Of a stretch of 64,000 bases of DNA, positions 52,201 through 59,006 are shown piece by piece. The position numbers and the translations under genes were made by a program. The stretch is from Crossiella cryophila. GTDB taxonomy: Bacteria; Actinomycetota; Actinomycetes; Mycobacteriales; Pseudonocardiaceae. How positions within the stretch are numbered: the first letter of the stretch is position 1; every line of letters starts with the position of its first letter. The stretch covers positions 3,679,001-3,743,000 of the forward strand of contig NZ_JACHMH010000001.1 in assembly GCF_014204915.1 (NCBI RefSeq), read 5' to 3'. Under the pieces are notes generated by a model that was not told where the DNA came from, searched no databases, and was given only the letters and a program-made list of their open reading frames with translations.

Positions 52201-53051
52201 TGCACACCCTCTGGTCCACTGCTCGCCCCGACCCAGAGCGCGGTGACACCGCCACCGTCTACGAACGCCCCGCACTGTCCCGCTTCGTCGGCATGGTCGA
52301 CCTTGCCGAGTGGGTCGACGCCCACCTGGAGGCTATCTCCCGCCGGGCTACCACCAGCAAAGAGCTGGTCACCGGCTACAACGTTATCCAGAACAGGTTG
52401 CAATTTTTTCACCGCGACGTCTACGGCTCCGGCATCTACCTACCCGACCCACCCGGCTCCGCCACCAGCGCCACCATCGAGGTCAGCGACCTGATGGGCC
52501 GCGGCGACTGCGTCGTGCTGGAAGCCGCCCACCTCGACGCCCAATCCGGCGCGCTGGTGCTGGCTGCGGTGTTCACCGCCGCCTTCGCCTACGCCCGCGA
52601 CAACATCGGCAAACTCTCCGAAACCCTGGTGGTGCTGGAGGAGGCCAACGACTACCTGCCGGATGCCCGCGACCAACAGGACGTTTCTGGGGTCACCCAG
52701 ACCGTCTTCGACCAGACCCTGTCCATGGGGCGCTCGTTGCGGCTGGCGCTGATGCTGGTGGTGCAGAGCCCGGAAAAACTGTCCCAGCAGGCCATCAACT
52801 GCGCCGGCCTGGTCGCCGTGCACTCCGCCGACAGCTACGAATCCAAACAACGCATGATGGCCAAGCTCGGCAAAGACGGCCGCTACGACCACCGCGACCT
52901 CTCCCAGTTCCTCTCCGAAATCCCCACCGGCTGGGCAGTCATCAAACCTCGCCCTACCCGTGACTGGATCGACGGCGCACCCGTGCTCATCGCGATCGAC
53001 CCAGTGGACTTCTCGCAGCCAAGCGACGCCGAGCTTGGACTGACCTACTAA
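49281..53051 (+). CDS. HerA/VirB4-like ATPase with large Ser/Thr/Gly repeat insert
   Basis: A 1256-residue protein; GTG 49281 follows GGAG. Residues 1-270 form a mixed domain with LRIVRMPVLNPML and MGVQGVGATHAEA, reminiscent of VirB4/TraC N-termini. About 275-635 is a single low-complexity insert of short GTSxGTS/SxSxGxS units (for example GTTHTEGTGLTDTRGTSEGT). Then comes a P-loop ATPase of the HerA/FtsK superfamily: Walker A GSTGRGKTET near 841 and Walker B LVVLEEAND near 1116-1124. The motor domain ends with MMVVQ-like LMLVVQSPEKLS (sensor region). It probably pumps DNA or protein at the membrane as part of a conjugation-like system. Confidence 0.75.
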   Translation: MTHAVRSGDALAEFPDMQLHSADAVPDRGDPNAIHYLDYRLSVCDHGDPDWQPLIKSVRFLRIVRMPVLNPMLRKRANEYDDQRDLVRALWSQQIHYVCVLGDTGTEGHGVLNLMGVQGVGATHAEARAQADQHFAALSAQLVGAYPQIRFRALTPPEAEWLLHKQQQWSHVLPIRGIPMPRRDVGEDLRMPLAGTHESGGEFEEGIEELIRGLLGGPGYLLVLMASPVSLDQITSRLSSAAEQLSTVASQVHGQRSISAGVGLPMMFSTATGDAYGNAHSFGVNSGSTDSLSATQGTTASTTAGVSEAVTNTRGTTHTEGTGLTDTRGTSEGTTLSKGLSGGQSDTQGVSTQQSQGTTRGVSTGTSDQLSHSQSNTIGQSQQHSVGSTGSLTGTRSDSTSVGTNDSYGESTGHTIGTAESRSRNWAEGTSQQTGSSTTAAHGENSSRSLGGSLIASVGTNSGTSDTISHAANQSHGTSTALGGSQGVTASESQNRGTSTSHGTNTSYTGGNSLAASQGWNTGVSEGTSQQIGNTVGRTQGTTTGQSLSTSDTTSAGQSATTGTNRGWSEGVGQNTGTQQSTAASRTHSVANQESTSHQAGRNHSIANGTSDSQGRSLGDTYGRSDALSASAARNSQVAGSLSFVPTLGMGASRQTLDAMADQVSKIYTAQLHRLALGLEEGMWLSQGYMLVPDAATAAAAAGLLTSSFWGTGKKTPVPQPFCVSTTLTTTQTDHLIEHARAFSPCAHADRRPQVIEPHYYGTALLSNEVAVLSTPPRIDVPGIVAASATRLPTLVFPQARNGPIHLGHVVDTQRAVVSREKFSLLVDDVHNDLLHPLITGSTGRGKTETGLRLAHEWLQTTQSIRDIEATTGLPTHRQVPRGVLALDRKSDWRRLAHSLPPEQTGRFRFYDLSSEPPPGHRPPITGTGPYLRYNLLRIPPGVRPNVYRDAICDTMAKVGSLGPRGRGILWQALHTLWSTARPDPERGDTATVYERPALSRFVGMVDLAEWVDAHLEAISRRATTSKELVTGYNVIQNRLQFFHRDVYGSGIYLPDPPGSATSATIEVSDLMGRGDCVVLEAAHLDAQSGALVLAAVFTAAFAYARDNIGKLSETLVVLEEANDYLPDARDQQDVSGVTQTVFDQTLSMGRSLRLALMLVVQSPEKLSQQAINCAGLVAVHSADSYESKQRMMAKLGKDGRYDHRDLSQFLSEIPTGWAVIKPRPTRDWIDGAPVLIAIDPVDFSQPSDAELGLTY

Positions 53052-53341
53052 ACTTGTTGAGGTTCCCCTGACAACGCGGAGGGTTTGGTCCGAGCTACAG
53101 GGGAATCTCATGTTGTCACGAAACTTGCTGTCGGTCGCGAGCGGGGAGTGCAAGCGGTTGCGACTAGGCGGACTATCTGATTTACCTGGAGAATTCGAGT
53201 AGGCCGCTTCTAGGCAGGGGATCTGCATCCCTCCCGACGATCCTCGCCGATTTCGGGCACCTCATCGTCTGACAGTAACGGATACAACGTGGTTCGCGAT
53301 ACTGGGTGGTAATCGGGTACCGCCGTAAGGAGACATAGTTG
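53052..53341. other. Lower-GC upstream region of the NACHT gene
   Basis: Contains an 8-bp inverted repeat, TTCCCCTG at 53063-53070 and CAGGGGAA at 53098-53105, which may end the ATPase transcript. The ribosome site AAGGAG is at 53327-53332. No gene seen; base composition is noticeably less GC-rich than to the left. Confidence 0.5.
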
Positions 53342-56300
53342 ATGTTCTCCAGTCTGCCTAGAGCTGTCCTGTCGGTGCTTGCGGCCGTGGGCATCCCAGT
53401 CGGCTGCGTCGCCTCCATCCCTGCGTTGCGTGACAACCCGTTGATCACCGTGGCGCTCATCTTTGCTTATGAATTCGGTGTGCTGCTCGCAGGGGTCGGA
53501 TCCGCCGTGCTGGCTCAGCTCCACAGCAGATGGAGCGTTCGCATTGCCGATGCCTTCGATGGGGCCGTGCAACGGCAGTTTTCCGGCTACACGCGTTTCT
53601 ATCTGCGCTACGTGGCAGCGGATACCCGCTACATTGATCTTAAGGGGGTCGCATCCAGGGCAGAGTTTACGCTGGAGATGAAGGATATCTACGTCCGCCT
53701 TGCATTGGACGCCGACCCGGCCTGGAAATCCAGCGCCAATCCGGTCGACTACGCTCCGTGGCGAACTGGGAACGGTGCGGAAGTTTGGGAATGGCTACGC
53801 GACGGACAGGGGACCGGCTCCGTCATTGTGATCCTCGGCCCGCCGGGGCGGGGAAAGACTACGTTGCTTAGACATATAGCGTTCGTCATCGCGAGCGGTG
53901 GGCGTACCGCATCCAGGCTCAAGGCGCCGCAGAAGATTCCTGTGATCGTGTACCTGCGTGATCACAAGGACTGGACCTTCTCGACGCCTGCAGACCTCGT
54001 CGACCTGATAATGCGGGCCCTGCCATCCATCGGCGGCAGGCCCCGGCCACCGCAATGGATCGAGAAGAACCTACGCCGGGGTCGTTTTCTGCTCTTGATC
54101 GACGGTCTGGACGAGATTCCGGACGCTGCTACTAGGAGAGCGATGACCTCGTGGATCGAGACGCAGGCCAGCGCGCAGGCGGGCAACCTGTTGCTGATCA
54201 CCAGCCGGCCATTCGGCTACCGTGACAACGAGATCATTGGTGCCACGGTGGTCAATGTTCAGGCGTTCACCGCTGGACAGATCGATGCCTTCATCACCCA
54301 GTGGTACCGTGCTACCTCCATCCGGTCCTATGGCGGCGACAACGAGTCGGCTCGCATCGCCGCGGCTCGCGGCGCTGCAGAGTTGTCCACGCGCCTTGGT
54401 CAAACCCGCGCGCTGCATGACCTGGCCTCCAATCCTCTACTGCTAACCATGATCGCTACGGTCCACCACTACCGGGACGCACTGCCAGGAAGTCGGGCCG
54501 AGTTGTACCGAGAGATCTGCGATGTGTTCCTCGGCAAGCGCCATGAGGCGCGCGGGGTCGTGCTCGATATGCCCGCAGCGCGCAAGAAGATGGTTCTGCA
54601 GGAATTGGCGTTCGCCATGATGCTGCGCGGAGTGCGAGACCTCTCTGTAGCCGATGCGGCCGAACTGGTTGAACCAGCGTTGACCAGGGTAGCAACCAGG
54701 ATCAGTCCGGCCGACTTCCTACGACGGGTTGAGGAGTCCAGCGGCCTGTTGCTAGAACGCGAACGTGGCCTGCTGATGTTCGCGCACTTGACATTGCAGG
54801 AATTCCTGGCTGCTGAGCACATCAGGGAGAACAAGCTGGGGCGCGAGCTGATCGGTTTCGTGGAGCACGACTGGTGGCGCGAGACGACGTTATTGTACGC
54901 GGCGAACGCGGATGCCACCGAAATTATATCAGCATGCTTGCGCGCTGAAGGTGAGCGTGAAGCAGAGCTGCTGGCGCTGGCCGTGCAGTGTGTTGAGGAG
55001 GCTCGGGAGCTTTCGCCGGAGACCCGGAGCTTGGTTGAACAACGACTTAACCCGCCCGGCCTCCGAGCCAACCCGGCGAGCAGACGAAACGCTGCCCGGG
55101 CGCGCCTATTATTGCGGGCCACCCGCGAACAACGAGTATCGCGCGATTCTTACATCGGGCCCCCCGTCACCTGGCTGGAGTACCAACACTTCCTCGATTC
55201 CATCGATGACTGCCGGGTTCCTGACCACTGGGCCGCCCCAGTATTCCCAGAAGGGGCCCAGAACGAGGCGGCGACTGGCATGCGTCACGACGATGCCCTG
55301 GCATTCTGCACGTGGTTGACCACGGAACTGGGGGCCGAGCACAAGTACCGGCTGCCGTCGACCCGTGAGCTGGACGTCATTCTCGGCAACAACGAGAGTA
55401 GCACCATCTACTGGAGCGCAAACGCGTTCGGTGCACACAGCGACCGTCGAGTCTCGCGCCTCTTTCGCGCCTACAATGAACAACGTGAACGCGTGCCGTA
55501 TCCGAGCGCAGACTACGAGCGCTGGCGTGGTGAATTTTTGCGAATCGCGAATGAGGACTTGGTGCGGGTGGACGAACTTGCCGACGGTCTGACGCTGTCG
55601 ATCGATGTGCCCGGAAGTGGAAGTTTCGCTGTTACGCTCATTGGTGATGAACTGCTTCCTAGCGAGATAGATTCGACTACTCCGTTGCCGACCAACTGCG
55701 ACCTGCGGCAGGTCACAAGAAAAGTGGCCGAGGTGGCCAGAATTGCGGATGCGTACGCCGACCTTGTGTACCCCGGTGACCTGAATGCGGACATCAGCGG
55801 GGAGCTCGCCCGCATGGGTGCCGGGCTAGTTGAAGTGGCCGGGCAAGCTTTCGATCGCGAGTCACGCCGGGCTCGACAAGACTTCAATGCACGGCAGGCG
55901 CGGCAAGCCGCGCGAATTATGGTAGTGGCGATGGCGAACGTGGCGGCCGCGCTACGAAATCGTTGGGTTGGTAACAAATTCACCGACCCGACTCGCGTCC
56001 TACGCCGTTTGGAGCCGAACCGCGAGGAAGATCGGCAGCTGATTGGCATAATGGCGATTTCGCTGTTGCATGATTACCTGCGAGCCTTATATCTTCAGTT
56101 GCTCCTGCATGAAGCTAGGGTCACAGGCGCGATCCCACCGCTCGAATCATTCCGCTATGTCCGTGTCGGTCAGCATGAGGGCGGGGTCACCTCCGTTCGT
56201 CACTACCTGGCTGAGATTGGGCACACTCTGAAGCGCACCCCTTGGCACTATCTGAAGCCGTTTGTTGATCGGATTATGGCCCTCGCATTGCTGCTGCTAA

Positions 56301-56839
56301 TTACCCCATTGTTTTTCATGATCACCGTTTTTGTCGTACTTGACTCCAGTGGGCCCGCTTTCTGTGTCCAGCGTTGCTATGGTCGAAAAGGTAAGACCTT
56401 TAGTGTAATTAAGTTTCGAACGATGTACGTCAATTCGGACGCGATCCGGATGCAACAGGAGGGCGTAAACGACAGGGCTACCCCTCTGTTCAAAATGCGC
56501 ACGGACCCGCGGGTCACCCGCGTCGGTAGGGTCCTTCGCAGGTACAGCCTGGATGGGCTGCCGCAACTGTTCAATGTGCTCGTAGGTCACATGTCCATCG
56601 TCGGACCGCGTGCCATGTTGCCGCAGGAGGTCGAACAGTACGGCCAAGACGCCGCGCGCACGCTCCTCGTCAAACCGGGAGTCACCGGGTTGTGGCAAGT
56701 GAGTGGTCGAAGCGACCTGTCCTGGGAAGAGTCGATTAGGCTGGAGCTTAGGTACGTTGAGGACGTATCCTTCGGTTTAGATCTGGCGATCGCCTGGATG
56801 ACTGTTAGGGCGATCGTCGTCGGCAGGGGTGCATATTGA
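53342..56839 (+). CDS. Membrane NACHT NTPase - SUMF1-like - bacterial sugar transferase fusion
   Basis: A 1165-residue protein. Two N-terminal membrane helices lie at about 5-30 and 33-60. A NACHT STAND NTPase follows: Walker A GPPGRGKTTLL at 166-176, Walker B LLLIDGLDE at 250-258, sensor LLLITSRP at 283-290, and the hallmark FAHLTLQEFLAAEHI at 480-494. A formylglycine-generating-enzyme/sulfatase-modifying-factor-like segment is at about 608-690 (WLEYQHFLDS, ALAFCTWL, YRLPSTRE). The C-terminus (about 965-1165) is a complete polyprenyl-phosphate sugar-1-phosphate transferase with membrane helix 978-1002, KFRTM at 1024-1028, RVGRVLRRYSLDGLPQLFNV, MSIVGPR and KPGVTGLWQVSGRSDLSWEE. ATG 53342 follows AAGGAG by 9 nt; a TTG one codon upstream is possible. 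Lower GC than its neighbours suggests transfer. Likely a ligand-switched envelope enzyme or a defence NLR-like protein; the function is inferred. Confidence 0.88.
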   Translation: MFSSLPRAVLSVLAAVGIPVGCVASIPALRDNPLITVALIFAYEFGVLLAGVGSAVLAQLHSRWSVRIADAFDGAVQRQFSGYTRFYLRYVAADTRYIDLKGVASRAEFTLEMKDIYVRLALDADPAWKSSANPVDYAPWRTGNGAEVWEWLRDGQGTGSVIVILGPPGRGKTTLLRHIAFVIASGGRTASRLKAPQKIPVIVYLRDHKDWTFSTPADLVDLIMRALPSIGGRPRPPQWIEKNLRRGRFLLLIDGLDEIPDAATRRAMTSWIETQASAQAGNLLLITSRPFGYRDNEIIGATVVNVQAFTAGQIDAFITQWYRATSIRSYGGDNESARIAAARGAAELSTRLGQTRALHDLASNPLLLTMIATVHHYRDALPGSRAELYREICDVFLGKRHEARGVVLDMPAARKKMVLQELAFAMMLRGVRDLSVADAAELVEPALTRVATRISPADFLRRVEESSGLLLERERGLLMFAHLTLQEFLAAEHIRENKLGRELIGFVEHDWWRETTLLYAANADATEIISACLRAEGEREAELLALAVQCVEEARELSPETRSLVEQRLNPPGLRANPASRRNAARARLLLRATREQRVSRDSYIGPPVTWLEYQHFLDSIDDCRVPDHWAAPVFPEGAQNEAATGMRHDDALAFCTWLTTELGAEHKYRLPSTRELDVILGNNESSTIYWSANAFGAHSDRRVSRLFRAYNEQRERVPYPSADYERWRGEFLRIANEDLVRVDELADGLTLSIDVPGSGSFAVTLIGDELLPSEIDSTTPLPTNCDLRQVTRKVAEVARIADAYADLVYPGDLNADISGELARMGAGLVEVAGQAFDRESRRARQDFNARQARQAARIMVVAMANVAAALRNRWVGNKFTDPTRVLRRLEPNREEDRQLIGIMAISLLHDYLRALYLQLLLHEARVTGAIPPLESFRYVRVGQHEGGVTSVRHYLAEIGHTLKRTPWHYLKPFVDRIMALALLLLITPLFFMITVFVVLDSSGPAFCVQRCYGRKGKTFSVIKFRTMYVNSDAIRMQQEGVNDRATPLFKMRTDPRVTRVGRVLRRYSLDGLPQLFNVLVGHMSIVGPRAMLPQEVEQYGQDAARTLLVKPGVTGLWQVSGRSDLSWEESIRLELRYVEDVSFGLDLAIAWMTVRAIVVGRGAY

Positions 56840-57036
56840 TCGGCCAGAGTCACGGCTAACGTAGCTGACATGGTCTCGACGCTGGTCGTCAGTGCATATA
56901 GTGCTGATAGTCAATAGGTTATTCCTAGAGATTGCTGCCTTCATCTTTGATCAACGCATCCAGTGGAGGTAATTTGTATTAGATGTAATTACGCATGGTA
57001 AGCGTACTGTGTACGGGGTCTCTCGGGGACAAGAAC
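56840..57036. other. A+T-rich intergenic region, right edge of the NACHT insertion
   Basis: Markedly A/T-rich for this genome (for example around 56890-57000). No hairpin, gene or repeat pair was found. The composition change ends near the CGCGTTACCT motif at 57037. Confidence 0.5.
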
Positions 57037-57047
57037 CGCGTTACCTG
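57037..57047 (+). promoter_or_regulatory. CGCGTTACCTG motif
   Basis: Full-consensus site, with 57 nt between TTACCT and ATG 57104. It lies at the point where normal high GC resumes after the NACHT gene. Confidence 0.55.
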
Positions 57048-57103
57048 CTCCGCCACGGCGTTCCACACCGGAGAGCCACACGCCTTACGCGGAGGAGAAG
57101 GTC

Positions 57104-57562
57104 ATGGACAACCCGCTGTACCCGCCCATGTCGCCAGGATCGATCGCGGCCGTGCTGATCGGCACCATGATCGGCTTGGTCCTGCTCGCTGCCGCGGCGG
57201 TGCTGCTCTGGCGGGCCGTGCATTCGGATCGAGCTGCTCGCCGAACCCGGGAGCAGATCGACATGCAGGTGGCCCGGGACGCCTACGAGCGGGGACTGGC
57301 AACCGGTCGGATGGAGCGCGAACGCCCACACGATGACCACCAGTTCCCCGTCGGCAGGGTCGTGGACGCGATCAACCAGCTGGGACGGCACCTCAGCGAC
57401 CAGCAACATCGGCTGGCACGTCAGCTCGACGAGATGCAGACCCAGCTGAGCCGGGCGTTGGTTCTGGCCGCAGGCGCCACGGTCCGCACTCCGACGCCGC
57501 CGAGGCCCGCCCCGGCACCGCCGCCGCAGGGCCCGGTTGGTCCGTCGACCGCGAAATCCTGA
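57104..57562 (+). CDS. Single-pass membrane protein with coiled coil, 152 aa
   Basis: One membrane helix at about 13-38 (SIAAVLIGTMIGLVLLAAAA), then a cytoplasmic or external coiled coil (VVDAINQLGRHLSDQQHRLA) and a Pro/Ala-rich tail. ATG 57104 follows GGAGGAGAAG. Not recognised. Confidence 0.65.
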   Translation: MDNPLYPPMSPGSIAAVLIGTMIGLVLLAAAAVLLWRAVHSDRAARRTREQIDMQVARDAYERGLATGRMERERPHDDHQFPVGRVVDAINQLGRHLSDQQHRLARQLDEMQTQLSRALVLAAGATVRTPTPPRPAPAPPPQGPVGPSTAKS

Positions 57563-57624
57563 TGCACCATCGGGTGCGTGCTGCAGGCATCTGCGGCACG
57601 CACCCACCCCCAGCGGCCACGGCG

Positions 57625-57634
57625 CGCGTTATCT
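57625..57634 (+). promoter_or_regulatory. CGCGTTATCT element of a probable leaderless promoter
   Basis: Ends exactly 8 nt before ATG 57643, the spacing expected between a -10 hexamer and a start codon that is also the transcription start. There is no ribosome site between them. Confidence 0.6.
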
Positions 57635-57642
57635 GGCTCGGC

Positions 57643-58530
57643 ATGGACAAGACCAATTTCGCGCTGCCCCACACCCGATCGCGCCCACGCCACCGAGTCG
57701 TGATCCTGGCCGCAGGCGTTCTACTCGCGGCGGGCTGCGGTATCCCGGACGACACGTCGCCTGGCGAGCTGACGGTGACCGCGAAGCCCGCGACACCAAC
57801 AACATCTCCGCCGGCCCGCGATCCCGAGCAACTCGAACCGGAGATCATCCGGGAGTACCCGCACGACCGGGACGCCTTCACGCAGGGGCTGGAGTTCGTC
57901 AACGGCAACCTGGTGGAGAGCACCGGACTGGTCGGCAAGTCGCGGGTCCGCGTCGTCGAGCTGAGCACCGGCAAGGTCATCCGCCAGGTCGAGCTGGCGC
58001 CGCCGCTGTACGGCATGGGGATCACCGCGGTGCCGGGCTTCGGGATCTGGCAGCTCACCTGGAAGGACGGCGTCGCCATCCTCCGCGACCCCGGCCACCT
58101 CGGTGAGATCCGGCGCGTCCGCTATCCGGGGCAGGGCTGGGGCATCTGCCACGACGGCGATCGGCTTGTCACCTCCGACGGCACCGACCGGCTGATCCTC
58201 CGCGACCCTCGCACCTTCGAGAGCACCGGCGAACTCGTGGCCCGCATGCCCGGTGGCGGGCGCGTGGACAACCTCAACGAGTTGGAATGCCTCAACGGGT
58301 CGATCTGGGCCAACGTGTGGCAGTCCAAGCAGATTCTCCGGATCGACCTGCGGGACGGCGTGGTCACCGCGGTCGCCGACCTCCGGCGGCTGGCCACCAT
58401 CGAGCGCCCGGTCAGCGCGGACGACGTCCTCAACGGTATCGCCGCCATCCCGGGCACGAACGAGTTCCTGCTGAGCGGCAAGCACTTCGGCACGACGTTC
58501 CGCATCCGCTGGCGAGCACGACCAAGCTGA
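57643..58530 (+). CDS. Glutaminyl-peptide cyclotransferase lipoprotein
   Basis: A 295-residue protein. The signal peptide ends in lipobox LAAGC at about residues 28-32, then a Thr/Pro linker. The remainder matches the plant-type glutaminyl cyclase beta-propeller (PF05096): EIIREYPHDRDAFTQGLEF, ESTGLVGKSRVRVVEL, and NELECLNGSIWANVW. The enzyme converts N-terminal Gln to pyroglutamate. ATG 57643 is preferred over an upstream in-frame ATG (57562) because of the motif at 57625-57634 and because the signal peptide starts there. Confidence 0.85.
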   Translation: MDKTNFALPHTRSRPRHRVVILAAGVLLAAGCGIPDDTSPGELTVTAKPATPTTSPPARDPEQLEPEIIREYPHDRDAFTQGLEFVNGNLVESTGLVGKSRVRVVELSTGKVIRQVELAPPLYGMGITAVPGFGIWQLTWKDGVAILRDPGHLGEIRRVRYPGQGWGICHDGDRLVTSDGTDRLILRDPRTFESTGELVARMPGGGRVDNLNELECLNGSIWANVWQSKQILRIDLRDGVVTAVADLRRLATIERPVSADDVLNGIAAIPGTNEFLLSGKHFGTTFRIRWRARPS

Positions 58531-58550
58531 CACAACCAATCGTCGCGCGC

Positions 58551-58560
58551 CGCGTTATCT
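58551..58560 (+). promoter_or_regulatory. CGCGTTATCT element of a probable leaderless promoter
   Basis: Same sequence and same 8-nt distance to the start codon (ATG 58569) as at 57625-57634. This argues for a shared promoter class rather than chance. Confidence 0.6.
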
Positions 58561-58568
58561 CCCCGGGT

Positions 58569-59003
58569 ATGCGCCACTTTGCCTGCGCCGCACTCGGCGC
58601 CGTACTGCTTGTTCCGCTCGGGTGCGCGCCCCCGCCGTCCCCGCACGCCGTCACGCGCATCGTCTCCGACGGTGTGCACCAGCTCGGTGCCGTGGAAGCA
58701 CGCCTGTCGGCGGCGGCCAGTACTGAACCACGCCGGACGAGTGATCCCGGCGCCGGCGGCTACTTCAGCGCCGTCCTGCCCATCGCACAGGAAGGCTGGC
58801 GACTTGCGACCCAGCTACAGGAAACCTCGACCGTGCACTCCCTGGCGACCGCGAGCGGCCTCGACCAGCTTGCGGGCGCCTACGCCTCCCTTGAGGGGGC
58901 GGTCCGGGCCAGGGACCTCCTGGCCTCCCGCCGAGCCCGTCAAGACGTCGCGACAGCGATGGTCGCCGTCCACGCCACCACACCTCGACTTTCCGGAGCG
59001 TGA
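58569..59003 (+). CDS. Small lipoprotein, 144 aa
   Basis: Starts MRHFACAALGAVLLVPLGC with a lipobox at Cys19. The mature part is helical and Ala-rich (EARLSAAAS, DLLASRRARQDVATAMVAV). The next gene begins 4 nt after its stop. Function unknown. Confidence 0.65.
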   Translation: MRHFACAALGAVLLVPLGCAPPPSPHAVTRIVSDGVHQLGAVEARLSAAASTEPRRTSDPGAGGYFSAVLPIAQEGWRLATQLQETSTVHSLATASGLDQLAGAYASLEGAVRARDLLASRRARQDVATAMVAVHATTPRLSGA

Positions 59004-59006
59004 CCC

